Origin: Bromus sterilis
Taxonomy: Eukaryota; Streptophyta; Magnoliopsida; Poales; Poaceae
Assembly (NCBI GenBank): GCA_950022295.1
Contig: OX465598.1
Location: 119,333,001-119,397,000 of the forward strand
DNA: 64,000 nt
Reading direction: 5' to 3'
Shown here: positions 43,976 to 54,683 of the stretch, one piece after another
Numbering within the stretch: position 1 is the stretch's first letter
Layout: each line of letters begins with the position of its first letter
Position numbers and translations under genes: made by a program
Notes under the pieces: generated by a model
Database searches by the model: none
What the model was told of the DNA's origin: nothing
The model's input: the letters and a program-made list of their open reading frames with translations, nothing else

Positions 43976-44883
43976 CTCCATACGACCGCGGGGAGTTCTT
44001 CTACCCAGTTGCCGGCGGCTTTCTCGAGTGGTGCGAGGAGCCGTTTCTTGATTCCCCCGCATACAAGGCCGTTTGCTTTTTCCACCTGGCCGCTGGACTG
44101 CGGGTGCGCGACTGATGCATAATTGATTTTGATTCCCAGTTCTTCGCAGAAGTTCTGGAGCTCTGCGGCTATGAAGTTCGTGCCGTTGTCCGTGATGATG
44201 TTGTGGGGAACTCCGAACCTGAAGATGATCGATTTGATGAAGTTGATAGCCGTGAGGGCTGTGGAGCTGGTGATAGGCACTGCTTCGATCCATTTAGTGA
44301 ACTTGTCGACTGCGACGAGCATGTGTGTCCTTCTGCCCTTTGATGATTTCTTGAGTGGGCCCACCATGTCGAGTCCCCAGGTGGCGAACGGCCAGGATAG
44401 TGGTATGGTCTTGAGCTCTGATGCGGAAGCGTGTGGCCTGTTTGCGAATTTTTGGCAGGCGACACAACGTCGCACGATTTCCTCTACGTTTTTCATGGCT
44501 GTGGGCCAATAGAACCCGGCTCGGAATGCTTTGGACACGAGTACTCGACTACTCGCATGGTGCCCGCAGGTGCCTTCGTGGATTTCGAGCAGTAGGGCTT
44601 TGCCTTCCTCTTCGTCGATGCACCTTTGGAGTATCTGGGTGATGCTGCGCTTGTATAGTTGTTTGTTGATCACCGTGAACGCCTTGGATCGTCGGCTGAT
44701 GCGTCGTGCTTCGGCCACGTCTTGCGGTAGCATACCTTCGATTAGGAATCGGAGGAATGGTTTTTTCCAGACGGGTCCCTCGAGCTCTGTCGGAGCTGTG
44801 CTGTCGGATGTGCTGGTGCTTGTGCCTTCTGATGGGGTTGCTGCTGCCACCTGCGCCAGTTTTGTTGCGTCTTCGCCGTCCAC
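43976..44883 (-). pseudogene. pol: Integrase of E2 (zinc finger and DDE core)
   Basis: The minus-strand frame has an integrase zinc-binding region (LEIHEGTCGHHASSRVLVSK, then FYWPTAMKNVEEIVRRCVAC) and a core with the DDE triad in TWGLDMVGPL, NIITDNGTNF and HPQSSGQVEKAN. It follows an Ala/Ser/Thr-rich linker. The core is intact, but the frame shifts just downstream, so no full integrase is expected. Confidence 0.88.
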
Positions 44884-44999
44884 GACTGCTTCAGGTGTTG
44901 CTGCATGTACCTTGATGGATCTCCGGCTGAAGCTTTCGAGAAAAACGCCAGGTGGTACAGGTCCCCGGGTCGAACCGATGTTCGCGAGCTCTCAACCGT

Positions 45000-45348
45000 C
45001 GAAACTTCCTTCGAGTTCGTTGTAGAGCTTCTGGTAGGCCGCCATGTTGTCGGCTATTGCATCGCAGTTTTTCATCGTCTATTGGACGACGAGATTGGAG
45101 TCCCCGTAAATTATGAGGTGAGTGGCTCCGCACGTTTTGGCCATGCGCATGCCATGGAGGAGTGCCTCGTATTCTGCTTCGTTGTTGGAGGCGTGACTGA
45201 AGTTAATCTGGAGGACATATTTCAGCTTTGTTCCTTTAGGGGAGATGAGCACAACTCCTTCCCCAACTCCTTGTTGTCTGTTGGACCCATCGAAGAACAT
45301 TGACCATGAACTTGATAGGTCTGGGGGGCCTGGTGTCTGAATCTCCAT
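45000..45348 (-). pseudogene. pol: Second (acquired) RNase H of E2
   Basis: Minus-strand FFDGSNRQQGVGEGVVLISP, NNEAEYEALLHGMRMA and YGDSNLVVQ match the plant/archaeal-type RNase H pattern: Asp in FDGS, Glu in NEAEYEAL, Asp in GDSNL. A stop follows at 45079 and more homologous sequence continues toward 45000. A second RNase H between the first RNase H and integrase marks the Tat/Ogre branch. Confidence 0.82.
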
Positions 45349-45351
45349 CCA

Positions 45352-45951
45352 CTAGACCAGGAAATCTTGGAGTACTTGGGCTTTGATGGCTGTTGGGTGC
45401 TTGAACTGCAGGTCCCGTGGGCTGAGCTCAATGTTCCACTCGGCGACTCGTCCAGTCGCTCCAGGGTTGTTGAGTATGTCAGCGAGTGGTGCACTGCTCA
45501 CGATTGTGATAGGGTGCTCGTCGAAGTAGTGGGACACCTTTCTTGAGGTCATGACGATGGCCAGTAGTAGCTTCTGATAGTGCAGGTACCGCTGCTGGGA
45601 TTTGGTCAGGAGCATGCTGAGGTAGTAGATTGGTCTCTGGATGCTCTGGACCTTGCCTTCTTCTGCGCGTTCGACAACGAGCGTTGTGCTTACTACACTG
45701 TTACGTCCTGCCACGTAGAGGTATAGCTTCTCTCGTTCCTTGGGTACCGCCAGGATTGGTGGGGTCGAGAGTGTCTTTTTCAGGTCCGCGAATGCTTGGC
45801 GGGCTTCCTCCGTCCACTCGAATTTCTCTCCTTTCCTGAGAAGCTGATAGAAAGGCAGCGTGCTTTCTCCCAGCCTGCTGATGAAGCGGCTTAGGGCTGC
45901 GTGTTTTCCAGTGAGCTGTTGTAGTCCTTTGACGTTGGTTGGTTCTTGCAT
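45352..45951 (-). pseudogene. pol: RT connection and first RNase H of E2
   Basis: The minus-strand frame begins QEPTNVKGLQQLTGKHAALS, the RT tail of Tat elements, then KGEKFEWTEEARQAFADLKK and an RNase H-like region (LYLYVAGRNSVVSTTLV). The catalytic Asp of the usual [LY]-[DS] motif is replaced (VAGRNS), as is common for the degenerate first RNase H in this lineage. It is in a frame separate from RT, from which a stop at 45964 divides it. Confidence 0.78.
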
Positions 45952-45963
45952 TCGGGTGATGGC

Positions 45964-46902
45964 TTAGAATTTCTCAGGGTTTGCCTCGATTCCTCGGGCA
46001 GAGACCATATAGCCAAGCAGCTTCCCCGCTGGTACGCCGAATGCGCACTTCTTTGGGTTGAGTTTGATTCTGTATTTGTTGAGCGCCGCGAAGGTTTCGC
46101 GCAGGTCGTCGAGTAGTGTGGCTGCTTTGTAGGTCTTGATGACTATGTCTTCCACATAGACTTGCACGTTTCTTCCGATTTTCTCCTTCAGGCAGGCCTG
46201 CATCATTCGCTGGTAAGTGGCGCCTACGTTTTTGAGCCCGAAGGGCATGGTCCTGTAGTAGAATACGCCATAGGGGGTGATGAACGATGTGTGCTCTTCG
46301 TCTTCTTCCTTCATCAGGATCTGGTTGTATCTTGAGTAAGCGTCAAGATAGGAAAGTAGATCGCACCCTGCTGTTGAGTCGATTATCTGATCGATTCTAG
46401 GCAGGGGGAAGTGGTCCTTCGGGAAATGCTTGTTGACTGGTCTGTAGTCGACACACATGCGCATCACGGTCGTGTCTTTCTTGGGCACCAGCACTATGTT
46501 GGTTATCCAGGTGGCTTTCTTCGTTTCTCGGATGAACTGGGCGTCGAGTAACCGGTTGACTTCCTCTCCGATTGCTCTGCGCTTGGGCTCCGAGAATCGT
46601 CTCAGCGCTTGCTTCACCGGCTTCGTGTTTTTCTTGATGCGTAGGGCGTGTTCCGCGAATTCGCGTGGTATCCCAGGCATGTCGGCTGGGCACCAGGCGA
46701 ATATTTCCCACTCGTCTCGAAGGAAAGCTATGAGAGCCGTCGCCTGATCCTCTGGTAGGTGGGCGTTCGCGCGGACTATTTTGTTCGGGTCCGTCGGGTG
46801 CACTTGGTGAGTGACTGTGTCGCTGTCGATGCTGAAGTCGCGTCCGTACTCCTTGGATTCGCTTCGGTTCACCAATGGGAAGGTACTCTTGTCCGTCACC
46901 AT
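45964..46902 (-). pseudogene. pol: Reverse transcriptase of E2 (312 codons)
   Basis: The minus-strand frame carries the RT blocks in order: LLDAQFIRETKKATW, MRMCVDYRPVNKHFPKDHFP, LLSYLDAYSRYNQI, FYYRTMPFGLKNVGATYQRM, then the catalytic motif as VYVEDIVIK and the thumb LNPKKCAFGVPAGKLLGYMV. The usual YVDD is YVED (codon 46150-46152 is GAA), so the first of the two catalytic Asp of motif C is Glu. With the stop at its end, the enzyme is predicted inactive or strongly impaired. Confidence 0.88.
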
Positions 46903-46917
46903 GGCTATTTCTCTGAT

Positions 46918-47673
46918 TTATTGTTCGGCTCCGAATGTGTCGGAGATTCTGTGGAAGTCACGATCACATTGATCTGATTTGATGAAACTTCCGTTGATCG
47001 TGAGGACTCCTGCTGATCCTGGCATCTTGAGCTTGAGGTAGGCGTAGTGTGGGACCTCCATGAACTGCGTGAATGCTGGCCGTCCCAATATGGCGTGGTA
47101 CTGCGATTGCCAGTCGAGTACCTCGAACTCGGGGACGTGCTTTGCAAAGTTGCGTCGGTTGCCGAAGACAACTTCGAGTTCGATGACTCCGAGGGATGTG
47201 GCTGCTTCTCCTGGGACTACCCCGTGTAACTCGGTGCTCGATTCTATCCATACTGATCGTGGGATCAGCATCTTTTGCAGGGTGCTGGCGAAGATGATGT
47301 TCATGCTGCTTCCTCCGTCCATGAAGACTCTATCCATGTCGTACCCTCCGATTTGTGCATCGAGCACCAGGGGCGCGTGCCCCGGTCTTGGGACTGTAGG
47401 TGGATGGTCGTCCTGTAAGAACGTGATGCTGGTCTCCGTATCATGTAGCTGGTAGACTTTGACTATGTTTATGCTCTCGGCTGCTCTAGCTTGCAGGGTG
47501 TAGGCGTCGCTTCGTTCTTGCGGCACCCTTCCCTCTTGGATCATGAGCACCTGTTCTTGCAGCGGGCTGTGACGTCCTTCCGGGCTTGAGCGTGGCGATT
47601 GTTCGGGTCGCTGGTTGTGCCTGTCTTCTTTCTGCTTCTCCTTCTTGAGGTTGTCGGCTAGCTCGTTGAACAT
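46918..47673 (-). pseudogene. gag-pol: Gag C-terminus and protease of E2 (251 codons)
   Basis: The minus-strand frame opens with a charged gag tail (FNELADNLKKEKQKEDRHNQ), then an aspartic protease domain: DRVFMDGGSSMNIIFAS holds the catalytic Asp-Gly, and YHAILGRPAFTQFMEVPHYA is the C-terminal protease block. E1 carries the same region. The frame ends just before RT at 46918. Confidence 0.82.
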
Positions 47674-47682
47674 GCGACAGGC

Positions 47683-48549
47683 TCACAAAGTGTGACCTGA
47701 CCTGACGCGTCCCCAGTCATCCTCGAAGCTGTGGATCGTGCAGGGTCCTGCCAGCTGCTCTCTAGCCGTGAGTTTGCTAGATCCGGCGTGCCTCTTCCTT
47801 CTTGAGATTCTGAAGATTTGCTCGTGATCCTCCGGGTGTTCGTGGAAGCGGGGGTTGGTTTCGATTCCTCGACTCATGTCTTGGTTCTTGATGAGGTTGG
47901 CGAATTCATCCGGCCTTCGATCTGGGTCATAGTACTCACCCACCGATGTCACGGAGTCGCTGTCCTGGCTGACGGCAGGTGCTCGTGCGACGGCGTGTCG
48001 TCGAGTGGTCGTCGGTTGCACGGCTGCGTGATGTGGCTCGTTCATTGGAGCCTCGCCGTAGATCTCTCGTGCGCGCCTTTTGGGTCGTCGATTTCTTCTT
48101 TCTTGGCGATGGTCCTGCTGATCGCTGGTTTCGATCTCGTAGTTATCGTCTTGATGCGCGGCGGGTGCCCGGACGGCGGTGGTTTGTCGAAAAATTTGAG
48201 AGTCCTCCGCTGCGCTTCGCGGTTCCTCGAGTGGAATTCCTTCGTAGAGGCCTCTCCTTGTTCTTCTGGGTCGTCGATTCCTTCGCTGTTGGCGCTGCAC
48301 TTGGCCGTTACCGTAGTATCGGTCCTGGCACAGCTGTAGCCCGAGCGGTCTTGATGGGGTGGCAGAGATGTTTGCCGTAATCTTGAATCCTTCGAGTGGG
48401 CTAGATCTGGTCCTTGCCCTTGAGTTGTGGTATGCTGAAGACGGCACCGCCGAGATCGTGATCCCAACCTGTGTAGTTCCCACAGACGGCGCCAATTGAC
48501 GGGGATCAACCCCGGCAAATCCCATGGTCAGGGACCCTAGGTTAGTCAT
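47683..48549 (-). CDS. gag: Gag-like ORF of E2, beginning inside the LTR
   Basis: Open from ATG 48549 (or ATG 48525, context ACCATGG), both inside the 5' LTR. It reads through the primer site as QLAPSVGTTQVG, then an Arg/Gln-rich basic region (RQQRRNRRPRRTRRG, RQERRNRRPKRRARE) and a C-terminal CTIHSFEDDWGRVRS. The C/H pattern may be a vestige of a zinc finger. No retrotransposon gag capsid core is seen, and E1 lacks one too, so the family may be missing it. The protein may bind RNA through the Arg-rich segments (inference). Confidence 0.65.
   Translation of the reverse strand: MTNLGSLTMGFAGVDPRQLAPSVGTTQVGITISAVPSSAYHNSRARTRSSPLEGFKITANISATPSRPLGLQLCQDRYYGNGQVQRQQRRNRRPRRTRRGLYEGIPLEEPRSAAEDSQIFRQTTAVRAPAAHQDDNYEIETSDQQDHRQERRNRRPKRRAREIYGEAPMNEPHHAAVQPTTTRRHAVARAPAVSQDSDSVTSVGEYYDPDRRPDEFANLIKNQDMSRGIETNPRFHEHPEDHEQIFRISRRKRHAGSSKLTAREQLAGPCTIHSFEDDWGRVRSGHTL
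48477..48494 (-). other. Primer-binding site of E2
   Basis: Minus strand TGGCGCCGTCTGTGGGAA, two bases inside the LTR. This is a primer site common in Tat-type grass elements. Confidence 0.85.
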
Positions 48550-48887
48550 GAGAGGCACAGGTTGGAAGATATCTCATCGGCAAACAGGAAGGCACGCTCC
48601 TGCTCGATATTATTGATGGGGGAGATGCGATTATAGGGGATGCCAAGGATGGAGCGCTCAAGGCTAGGGTTACAGATGATATAGGTTGTCCTTTTCGTTT
48701 CCCCTCCTAGCCCTTATATACTGGGCTAGGTCTCGGGGAGTTCATCTACTTTTACAGGTAAGCTTTCCTAACCCTAGCTTGCTCCGTACGACAGGTTCTC
48801 GCACCTTCCTTGTGAGTCGCAGACTCCTACGTCGGTGCCAATTAGCGGGCCGAGGATGTATCTTAATGGGCCTTCTGTCTTCATGGA
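48497..48887 (-). repeat. 5' LTR of E2, inner part
   Basis: 391 bases matching 39830-40216 of the 3' LTR. Interrupted at 48888 by S2; the remaining 47 bases are at 56320-56366. The last five bases before S2 are ATGGA and the first five after it AGGGA, a target duplication with one difference. Confidence 0.85.
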
Positions 48888-50516
48888 TGATACGTCCAAA
48901 ACGTATCTATAATTTCTTCTTGCTCCATGCATGTTTTGTGTGATATTGCTATGATCTAGATACACTTTCATACACTTTTGATCATATTTGGACTAACCTA
49001 TTAACTCAGTGCACCCCAGTGCCAGTTCCTGTTTTCTGCTGTTTTTCTTTTTCAGTTTTCCCCCATATAAAAAGTGCCAGAAAAATTCGGGAAAATTCAG
49101 ATAAAAAATCAGCGTGACGGAAGCTTCGAGAAGAGCCCGGGAGGGGCCAAAGGGGAGCCAGGGGGGCCTAGGCAGCCACCCGGCGCGGCCCCACCTCTGG
49201 CCGCGCCAGGGGGGCGCCTCGGGCCCCTGGTCCACCTCTGGCTGCCCCCCTTCGCCTATTTATCCCCCGTCACGGGAAAACTCCAGAAGCAAAACCCTAT
49301 TCCGCGAACTCGCCTCTGTTCCGCCGCCGCCGCGCTTCTAAGATCGGGAGCACCAGAAGACCTCTTCCCGGCACCCTGCCGGAGGGAGGATTGACCTCCG
49401 GGAGTCTCCTCTCCACCATGGATGCTCCCCGGATGTCTCGTGAGTAGTTTTCCTTGGACCATGGGTCCGTGATCAGTAGCTATGTGATGTTCTCCTCCCC
49501 TCTTTGATCTTCATTGTTTAGACCTCGTGAGCTTCCCTACATGATCGAGGCACCTTTGTAATATTTCTGCTATTGCTATGTTGAGTTTGGAGGGATCTGG
49601 TGGATTATGAGATTATTTTCAGATTGTGATAGAGTAATATATTTTGTTTTTATCTCTTATATTTTTGTTCCTAAGTAATTCTTGCATGTTCTCCGTTGTT
49701 GTTTATTGCTTTGGCCAAGTAGTAGGTAGTGACTCCAAGAGGGAGCGTTGTGCTAGATTGCGGGTTCATGCCCCCCGATGACACGCTTCAGTGACAGAAA
49801 CATGAGTCTAGGGGATGTGCTGTTGCCACAAGGGGGAAAACAATGGTGCTTGTGACCGCGGTCACAAGGATTGTTTACTTTACACAGAGTTCTTTTTAAT
49901 GCAGGTGTCTGTTGCTTTGGGTTTACACTTTGGGTGGGGCTCGCAACTTAATACCGGCGAGATGTTCTGGATAGATATCTCAAGGTGGATGATTAGTAGT
50001 AGATGCAGATGGATTTCGGTCTACTTACCTTGGCGTACTTCTTGTGCTTTTGAACCTCTTCCTTTCTTTTGTAGCATAGTTAGCATTGCGGTGCGTTCAT
50101 AATCCTGTCAATTGCCCTTCTGTAATTTGTTTACCTCGCACAGCAGTTTTATCGTCTTTTGGGAGAGAGACATCACTAGTGAACATCACGTATCCCGGTC
50201 CATATCCTCATTACTGATTCCAAGCTAAATTTACTTTTCTGCATTTACTTTCAAGTTGCTATCATTATCCCTTGGGTTTTATCATTTGTGAACAACAAGA
50301 CCGGAGAGATTGACAACCTCTCTGAACTTCGTTGGGAACAAAGTTATCTGTGTCTGTGTGCAGGTCCGCGTCAGTTGCGCCGCTGACACCTACTTATCAT
50401 CTCTGGAGTCCTACTGGAGACAAACCTTGGTATATTCACCGAGGGAAAACTGCTGCTGCACTGCATCTCAAACCTTCACTTGGGGTAACCAACAAAGGGC
50501 GAGAAGCCAATAAGCA
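48888..50516 (+). repeat. 5' LTR of S2
   Basis: 1,629 bases, TGATACGTCCAAAACGTATC to AATAAGCA. A GC hairpin (GGCGCGGCC...GGCCGCGCC, 49182-49208) precedes a TATTTAT motif at 49256. ATGGATGC near 49419 starts only a short spurious frame. Confidence 0.88.
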
Positions 50517-50526
50517 AGAGTATTTC

Positions 50527-50544
50527 TGGCGCCGTTGCCGGGGA
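50527..50544 (+). other. Primer-binding site of S2 (tRNA-Asp type)
   Basis: TGGCGCCGTTGCCGGGGA, ten bases inside the LTR end. Identical to that of S1. Confidence 0.88.
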
Positions 50545-50709
50545 CTCCGAGTGCTAAGATAGGGGAGTTGCACACTACCCTTTACCTTTGTTTCTTAGTC
50601 TTGTTAGTTTCCCCTTCAGTTTTTATCTCAGTGTCCTTTATGAAAAACCACAAAAATAGTTGCTACCTTTTGTCTTTGTCTTGCTTTGCCTATTTATGCT
50701 ATCCTCACC

Positions 50710-51837
50710 ATGGGTGATGAACCTCCCAAATATGGTAGGATGGACATGTTTCACTTGGATCGTCTTCGATCAATTTGTGCTCGCGCTAAAAACCCAACCG
50801 ACTTGGTTGAGGGAAAATCATTGGATGAGCATGCTCATTATACGCGGCACCGCCTATCTCAGAAAGGGAAAGACTTATGGGATCAAATACATGTTTCTTA
50901 TTGCCATGCTAAACTTTTGTGCCACATTTATGATTTTACTTGCTATTCTAATATAGATCATAAACACCTCCCTTTCCAATGTGAGTTTAATGAAAATGAG
51001 ATCTTATCTTCTTATGCTAAAGGTGTTTACGATTACTTTGATGTTGAAAAGATTGAAGAGTTTGTTGCTTTTAAAGGTGCCTATGAGATTGCTTCTTTGA
51101 TTGAAAAATATCACGATACTATTTTTGAGTCTGAAAACTTTGCAGTTATTGCTTATTGCTTCGAGAATTATACTACCAATTCTTATATTGAGGATTCTAA
51201 AAATAAAATGTTTTTTGCCCAAGAAGAGGCCAATTATTGCATTGAGGAGGAATCCCATGATTCCGAGGACTCACTTGAAATATCCCTTTCTGAAAATTTT
51301 GATACTTGCTTTGTTGATGGCCAAGATGCCACTATGGATGATGCTGACAAAAATGAACTCTCTATAATTCCTTATGATAAGCATGAAATTGTTGCTATTG
51401 CATCCACACTTGATTGTCCTATTATCCTTTTGAAATCTCCAACTCCGGAGAACTTTGCTCTTATCAAGGCTCAATGTGATGGGTTGCATTTATCTTATAA
51501 TCCTAAAGACCGTGTTGAAAACTATACACGTGTGCTTGCAGTTCATGAACAACATGATTTATGTGATAATTATATTATTGATGTTGTTCATGATACTACT
51601 GAAAATTATTTTGAGAGAGGGAAGTTTAGTTGTAGAAAATTCCATATTACTAAAACTTCTCTCTTTATGTTGAAGGTTTTGAAGATGTTCCTGTTCCACC
51701 TTTCTATGCATGTCACTTTGTGCTTCTTTGACTTATTTTCTTACAAGATGCCTATGCATAGGAAGTGGGTTAGGCTTAAATGTGTTTCATATTTGTTTCT
51801 TGATTCTCTATTTTGCTTCAAATTTTTATTCTTATGA
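50710..51837 (+). CDS. Unknown ORF of S-type retroelement (375 aa)
   Basis: Starts at ATG 50710 (ACCATGGG context; the upstream in-frame extension to 50686 has no ATG) and ends at 51837. The protein opens GDEPPKYGRMDMFHLDRLRS. It has a conserved N-terminal half (RHRLSQKGKDLWDQIHVSYC, KGVYDYFDVEKIEEFVAFKG), an acidic middle (EEESHDSEDSLEIS) and a C-terminal half with a Cys/His-containing VHEQHDLCDNYI segment and a hydrophobic tail. It is similar throughout to the S1 product. No motif of a known retroelement enzyme is present. The function is unknown. Confidence 0.75.
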   Translation: MGDEPPKYGRMDMFHLDRLRSICARAKNPTDLVEGKSLDEHAHYTRHRLSQKGKDLWDQIHVSYCHAKLLCHIYDFTCYSNIDHKHLPFQCEFNENEILSSYAKGVYDYFDVEKIEEFVAFKGAYEIASLIEKYHDTIFESENFAVIAYCFENYTTNSYIEDSKNKMFFAQEEANYCIEEESHDSEDSLEISLSENFDTCFVDGQDATMDDADKNELSIIPYDKHEIVAIASTLDCPIILLKSPTPENFALIKAQCDGLHLSYNPKDRVENYTRVLAVHEQHDLCDNYIIDVVHDTTENYFERGKFSCRKFHITKTSLFMLKVLKMFLFHLSMHVTLCFFDLFSYKMPMHRKWVRLKCVSYLFLDSLFCFKFLFL

Positions 51838-54669
51838 GAGCACCTTTTATAATCTTTAAGCCTAGCTAATGGCTTTAAAGAAGCGCTTTCGGGAGGCAAC
51901 CTGCAACGAATTTTGGTGTTTTATTTTTGATTTTGTTGTGTCTTGATGATTTTTACTTCTGTAGCAACATCATTGGATCTTTATTTTTCAGCTTTGTGCC
52001 AAGTTATAGCCTCTTACGGCAACGGAAGTAAAAGTTGTGACATGCTGTCCAGAAAACAGATTCTGTCCTCGTGACCAGAAAAATTCCAGAAAAATCTCAG
52101 TTCATCTTTTTGAGCTGAGTTTTTTACACAGTATGCTATATACAATTACGAAACTTCTGTATGTTCTGAGTTTTTTGATTTGAGTTGCAGAAGTGTCCCT
52201 AAAAAATATTTTACTATCTTCTGTTCTGTTTTTCACAGATTCTGCCACGTTTTGTCTGTCCTTACTTTTGCAAACCTTAAGCTTGCTTTTTCTTTGAAAA
52301 AACTTTTTGGCACTCTTGAGAAACAGTAGCTCTTCAAGAATATCTTTATATACAGTGGGTAAAAAATTATTTATTAAGGGTACTAACCTCTCTAATCAGC
52401 TTATGATGAGTTATGTATGAAGGGAGTTTTCAAGTGTGCGATGGAAGATGATGAAAGAAGATCCAGGAGTGTCAAGCGCTCAAGCTTGGGGATGCCCCCA
52501 TGCATACCCAATAATATTCAAGGAGACTCAAGCGTCTAAGATTGGGGATGCCCCCGTGCATCCCCTTCTCCATCAACAAATCATCAGTTCGTCCTTCGTC
52601 TCACTATATTTTTATCACTTCATGCGTTATGTGCTATGCTTGGAGCGTCTCGCTCTTAGGTTTTGTTTTTAGTTTCCTTTAGCTTTGTTTGCTGTTCATA
52701 ACAAGTTAGATCCCTTCTTACTTTGTGTGGGAGAGAAACACGCTCCACTTTCAAAATCTAGAACACATCATAGGATTCTTCATGACTATCTTTTTGCTGT
52801 TGTGTGTTCTTTATCTTTTCATAGCTGCTGCCATGTTTAGTTTTAGTCTTAGTTTGTCTTTAGCAAGAGCTTTGGCTTTTATTTAGTTTGTTGCTGGAAC
52901 TCTTTTTAGTTTTCATGTTTATCTTGTTTAAGAGAGTTGGTTGTTGCACTGAGTTGTGTCTTGTCTTGAAAGTAGGTAATTGAGGTTGCTATTTAATTTT
53001 AGTAGTAGCTTGCAATAGTTTTGAAGTATTTATGTGAGTAATGTTTGGACTTTTGGTGTCAAGAGATCTTGCCTATTAGTGATAAGTGTCGTATTTTGGG
53101 AAATCCGTGTTTATTTTCAAAACCTACAAAACTAGTTAAGAACTCTAGCTACTAGATGGATCACTAATCCTTGGAGGGATCGAATATTAGAGTACACTCA
53201 CGTACCATGAGTCGAGGATGCGCAAGGATAACCAAACCCCCATACACTCCTCCTCGGGGTACTTGTCTCTTTGTGAACCTCCTTATTAGATTGAGAGTTA
53301 CTGATAATAAGTGCATGACTTCTTCGCACTAATGTAAGTATTGAGAGTTGACACTTCCACCTTCCCATATTTTGCGAGCCTTTCCCGTGCCGTGCATTGC
53401 CTTCTTCTCACTCCGAGAGTTGGTGTCCACCTTCGCCGGTACATCCAAACCCTTGGTATGATACGCTCTGTCATCATAAGCCTCCTTATATCTTTCCTCA
53501 AACCAGCCACCATACCTACCTATCAAGGCATTTCCATAGCCTTTCCGAGTTACATTGCCACACAACTTCCACCTCTTCATGACTTGATCTTCATGTCATA
53601 CATGTTCCTGCTACACTGGTAGCGATTTACATTGCATACATCATGATAGTTACATCTTCTTTATGTTTTGAGTACCTTGTAAAGTGTGAAAGATCTCCTT
53701 TACCTTCTTGTAAAATAGAGTGTTGCCCTTAAGTGAGGAAAAGATCCCAAAGTGGACACATTAAAAGATCCCAAAGAGGACAAATGAGAGTTAAATAGAA
53801 AGAGCCATTGAGGCCACAAAAAAATACAAAAAATAGAAAAAAGAGAAAAAGAAATAAAAAGAGAGAAAGGGGCAACACTACTATCCTTTTGAGAGATCCA
53901 CACTAGTACTCCCTTTATATCCTTGTACTCCATAGAGATGATCTTTTTGCATATAGCTATGTGGGGACCTTCACACTATAGAACTTGGCTTGCATATTCC
54001 AAGGATGAGCCTCCTCAAACGAGCTCTAGGTCTTCATGAGCGAGCAAGTTAGATGCACCCCCACTAGTTCCATTGGAGAGCTTCTTAGCTCGTATGTGCA
54101 TCCGTTGCATGGCAATCCCTACTCCTCACATCATATCTATCATTTGGCATCTCTTGCCTATGACTGTCCTCATTTATGTGAGCCTTTCTCATCCTTTTTG
54201 TCTTCCTCCTCCACCATATTTCTCTCTTTGCCATCCTAAGTGTCAACTCTCGTGCTTACGCTCATCCATTGCATGAGTGCTCGAAATATCGAAAAGGAGT
54301 GGATCAAATTGACTTGTACCTGGCTAGTGGTCTGGGGACGAGTCAAGATAAGATTCCAAAGAGGACCAAGTGTGAAACTTTAGTAGATTGAGTTTTCAAC
54401 ACAAAAATAATTTTTTCTCGTATTCCCTATCCCCTTTCTTGCACACAAACACCAATTGGAGACATTCGAGTCACGGACAGCGAGAGCTCTTGCACCTTTT
54501 GTTCTTTTGTTACTTGTTTCAATGCTAATATAGACTCTTGCATGTTATGACTTGAATTGAATCTCTAACCTTGATTGCTTTAATTTTCAAAGTTCTTATA
54601 TGGTTGCTAGCATGTCACCATAGAAATTATGCTTGTTATCATTTACCTACTCGAGGACGAGTAGGAATT
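51838..54669 (+). other. 3' non-coding region of S2
   Basis: About 2.8 kb without a supported gene. It begins with a segment shared with S3 (GCGCTTTCGGGAGGCAACC near 51884). Two PPT-like copies lie at 52482-52494 (AAGCTTGGGGATG) and 52538-52550. The minus-strand frames near 53298-53580 have stop-rich counterparts in S1 and are not called. The point homologous to the C1 insertion in S1 is near 54061-54071. Confidence 0.65.
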
Positions 54670-54682
54670 AAGCTTGGGGATG
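54670..54682 (+). other. Polypurine tract of S2
   Basis: AAGCTTGGGGATG, one base before the 3' LTR start TGATACG at 54684. It primes plus-strand DNA synthesis in LTR retroelements. Confidence 0.75.
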
Positions 54683-54683
54683 T

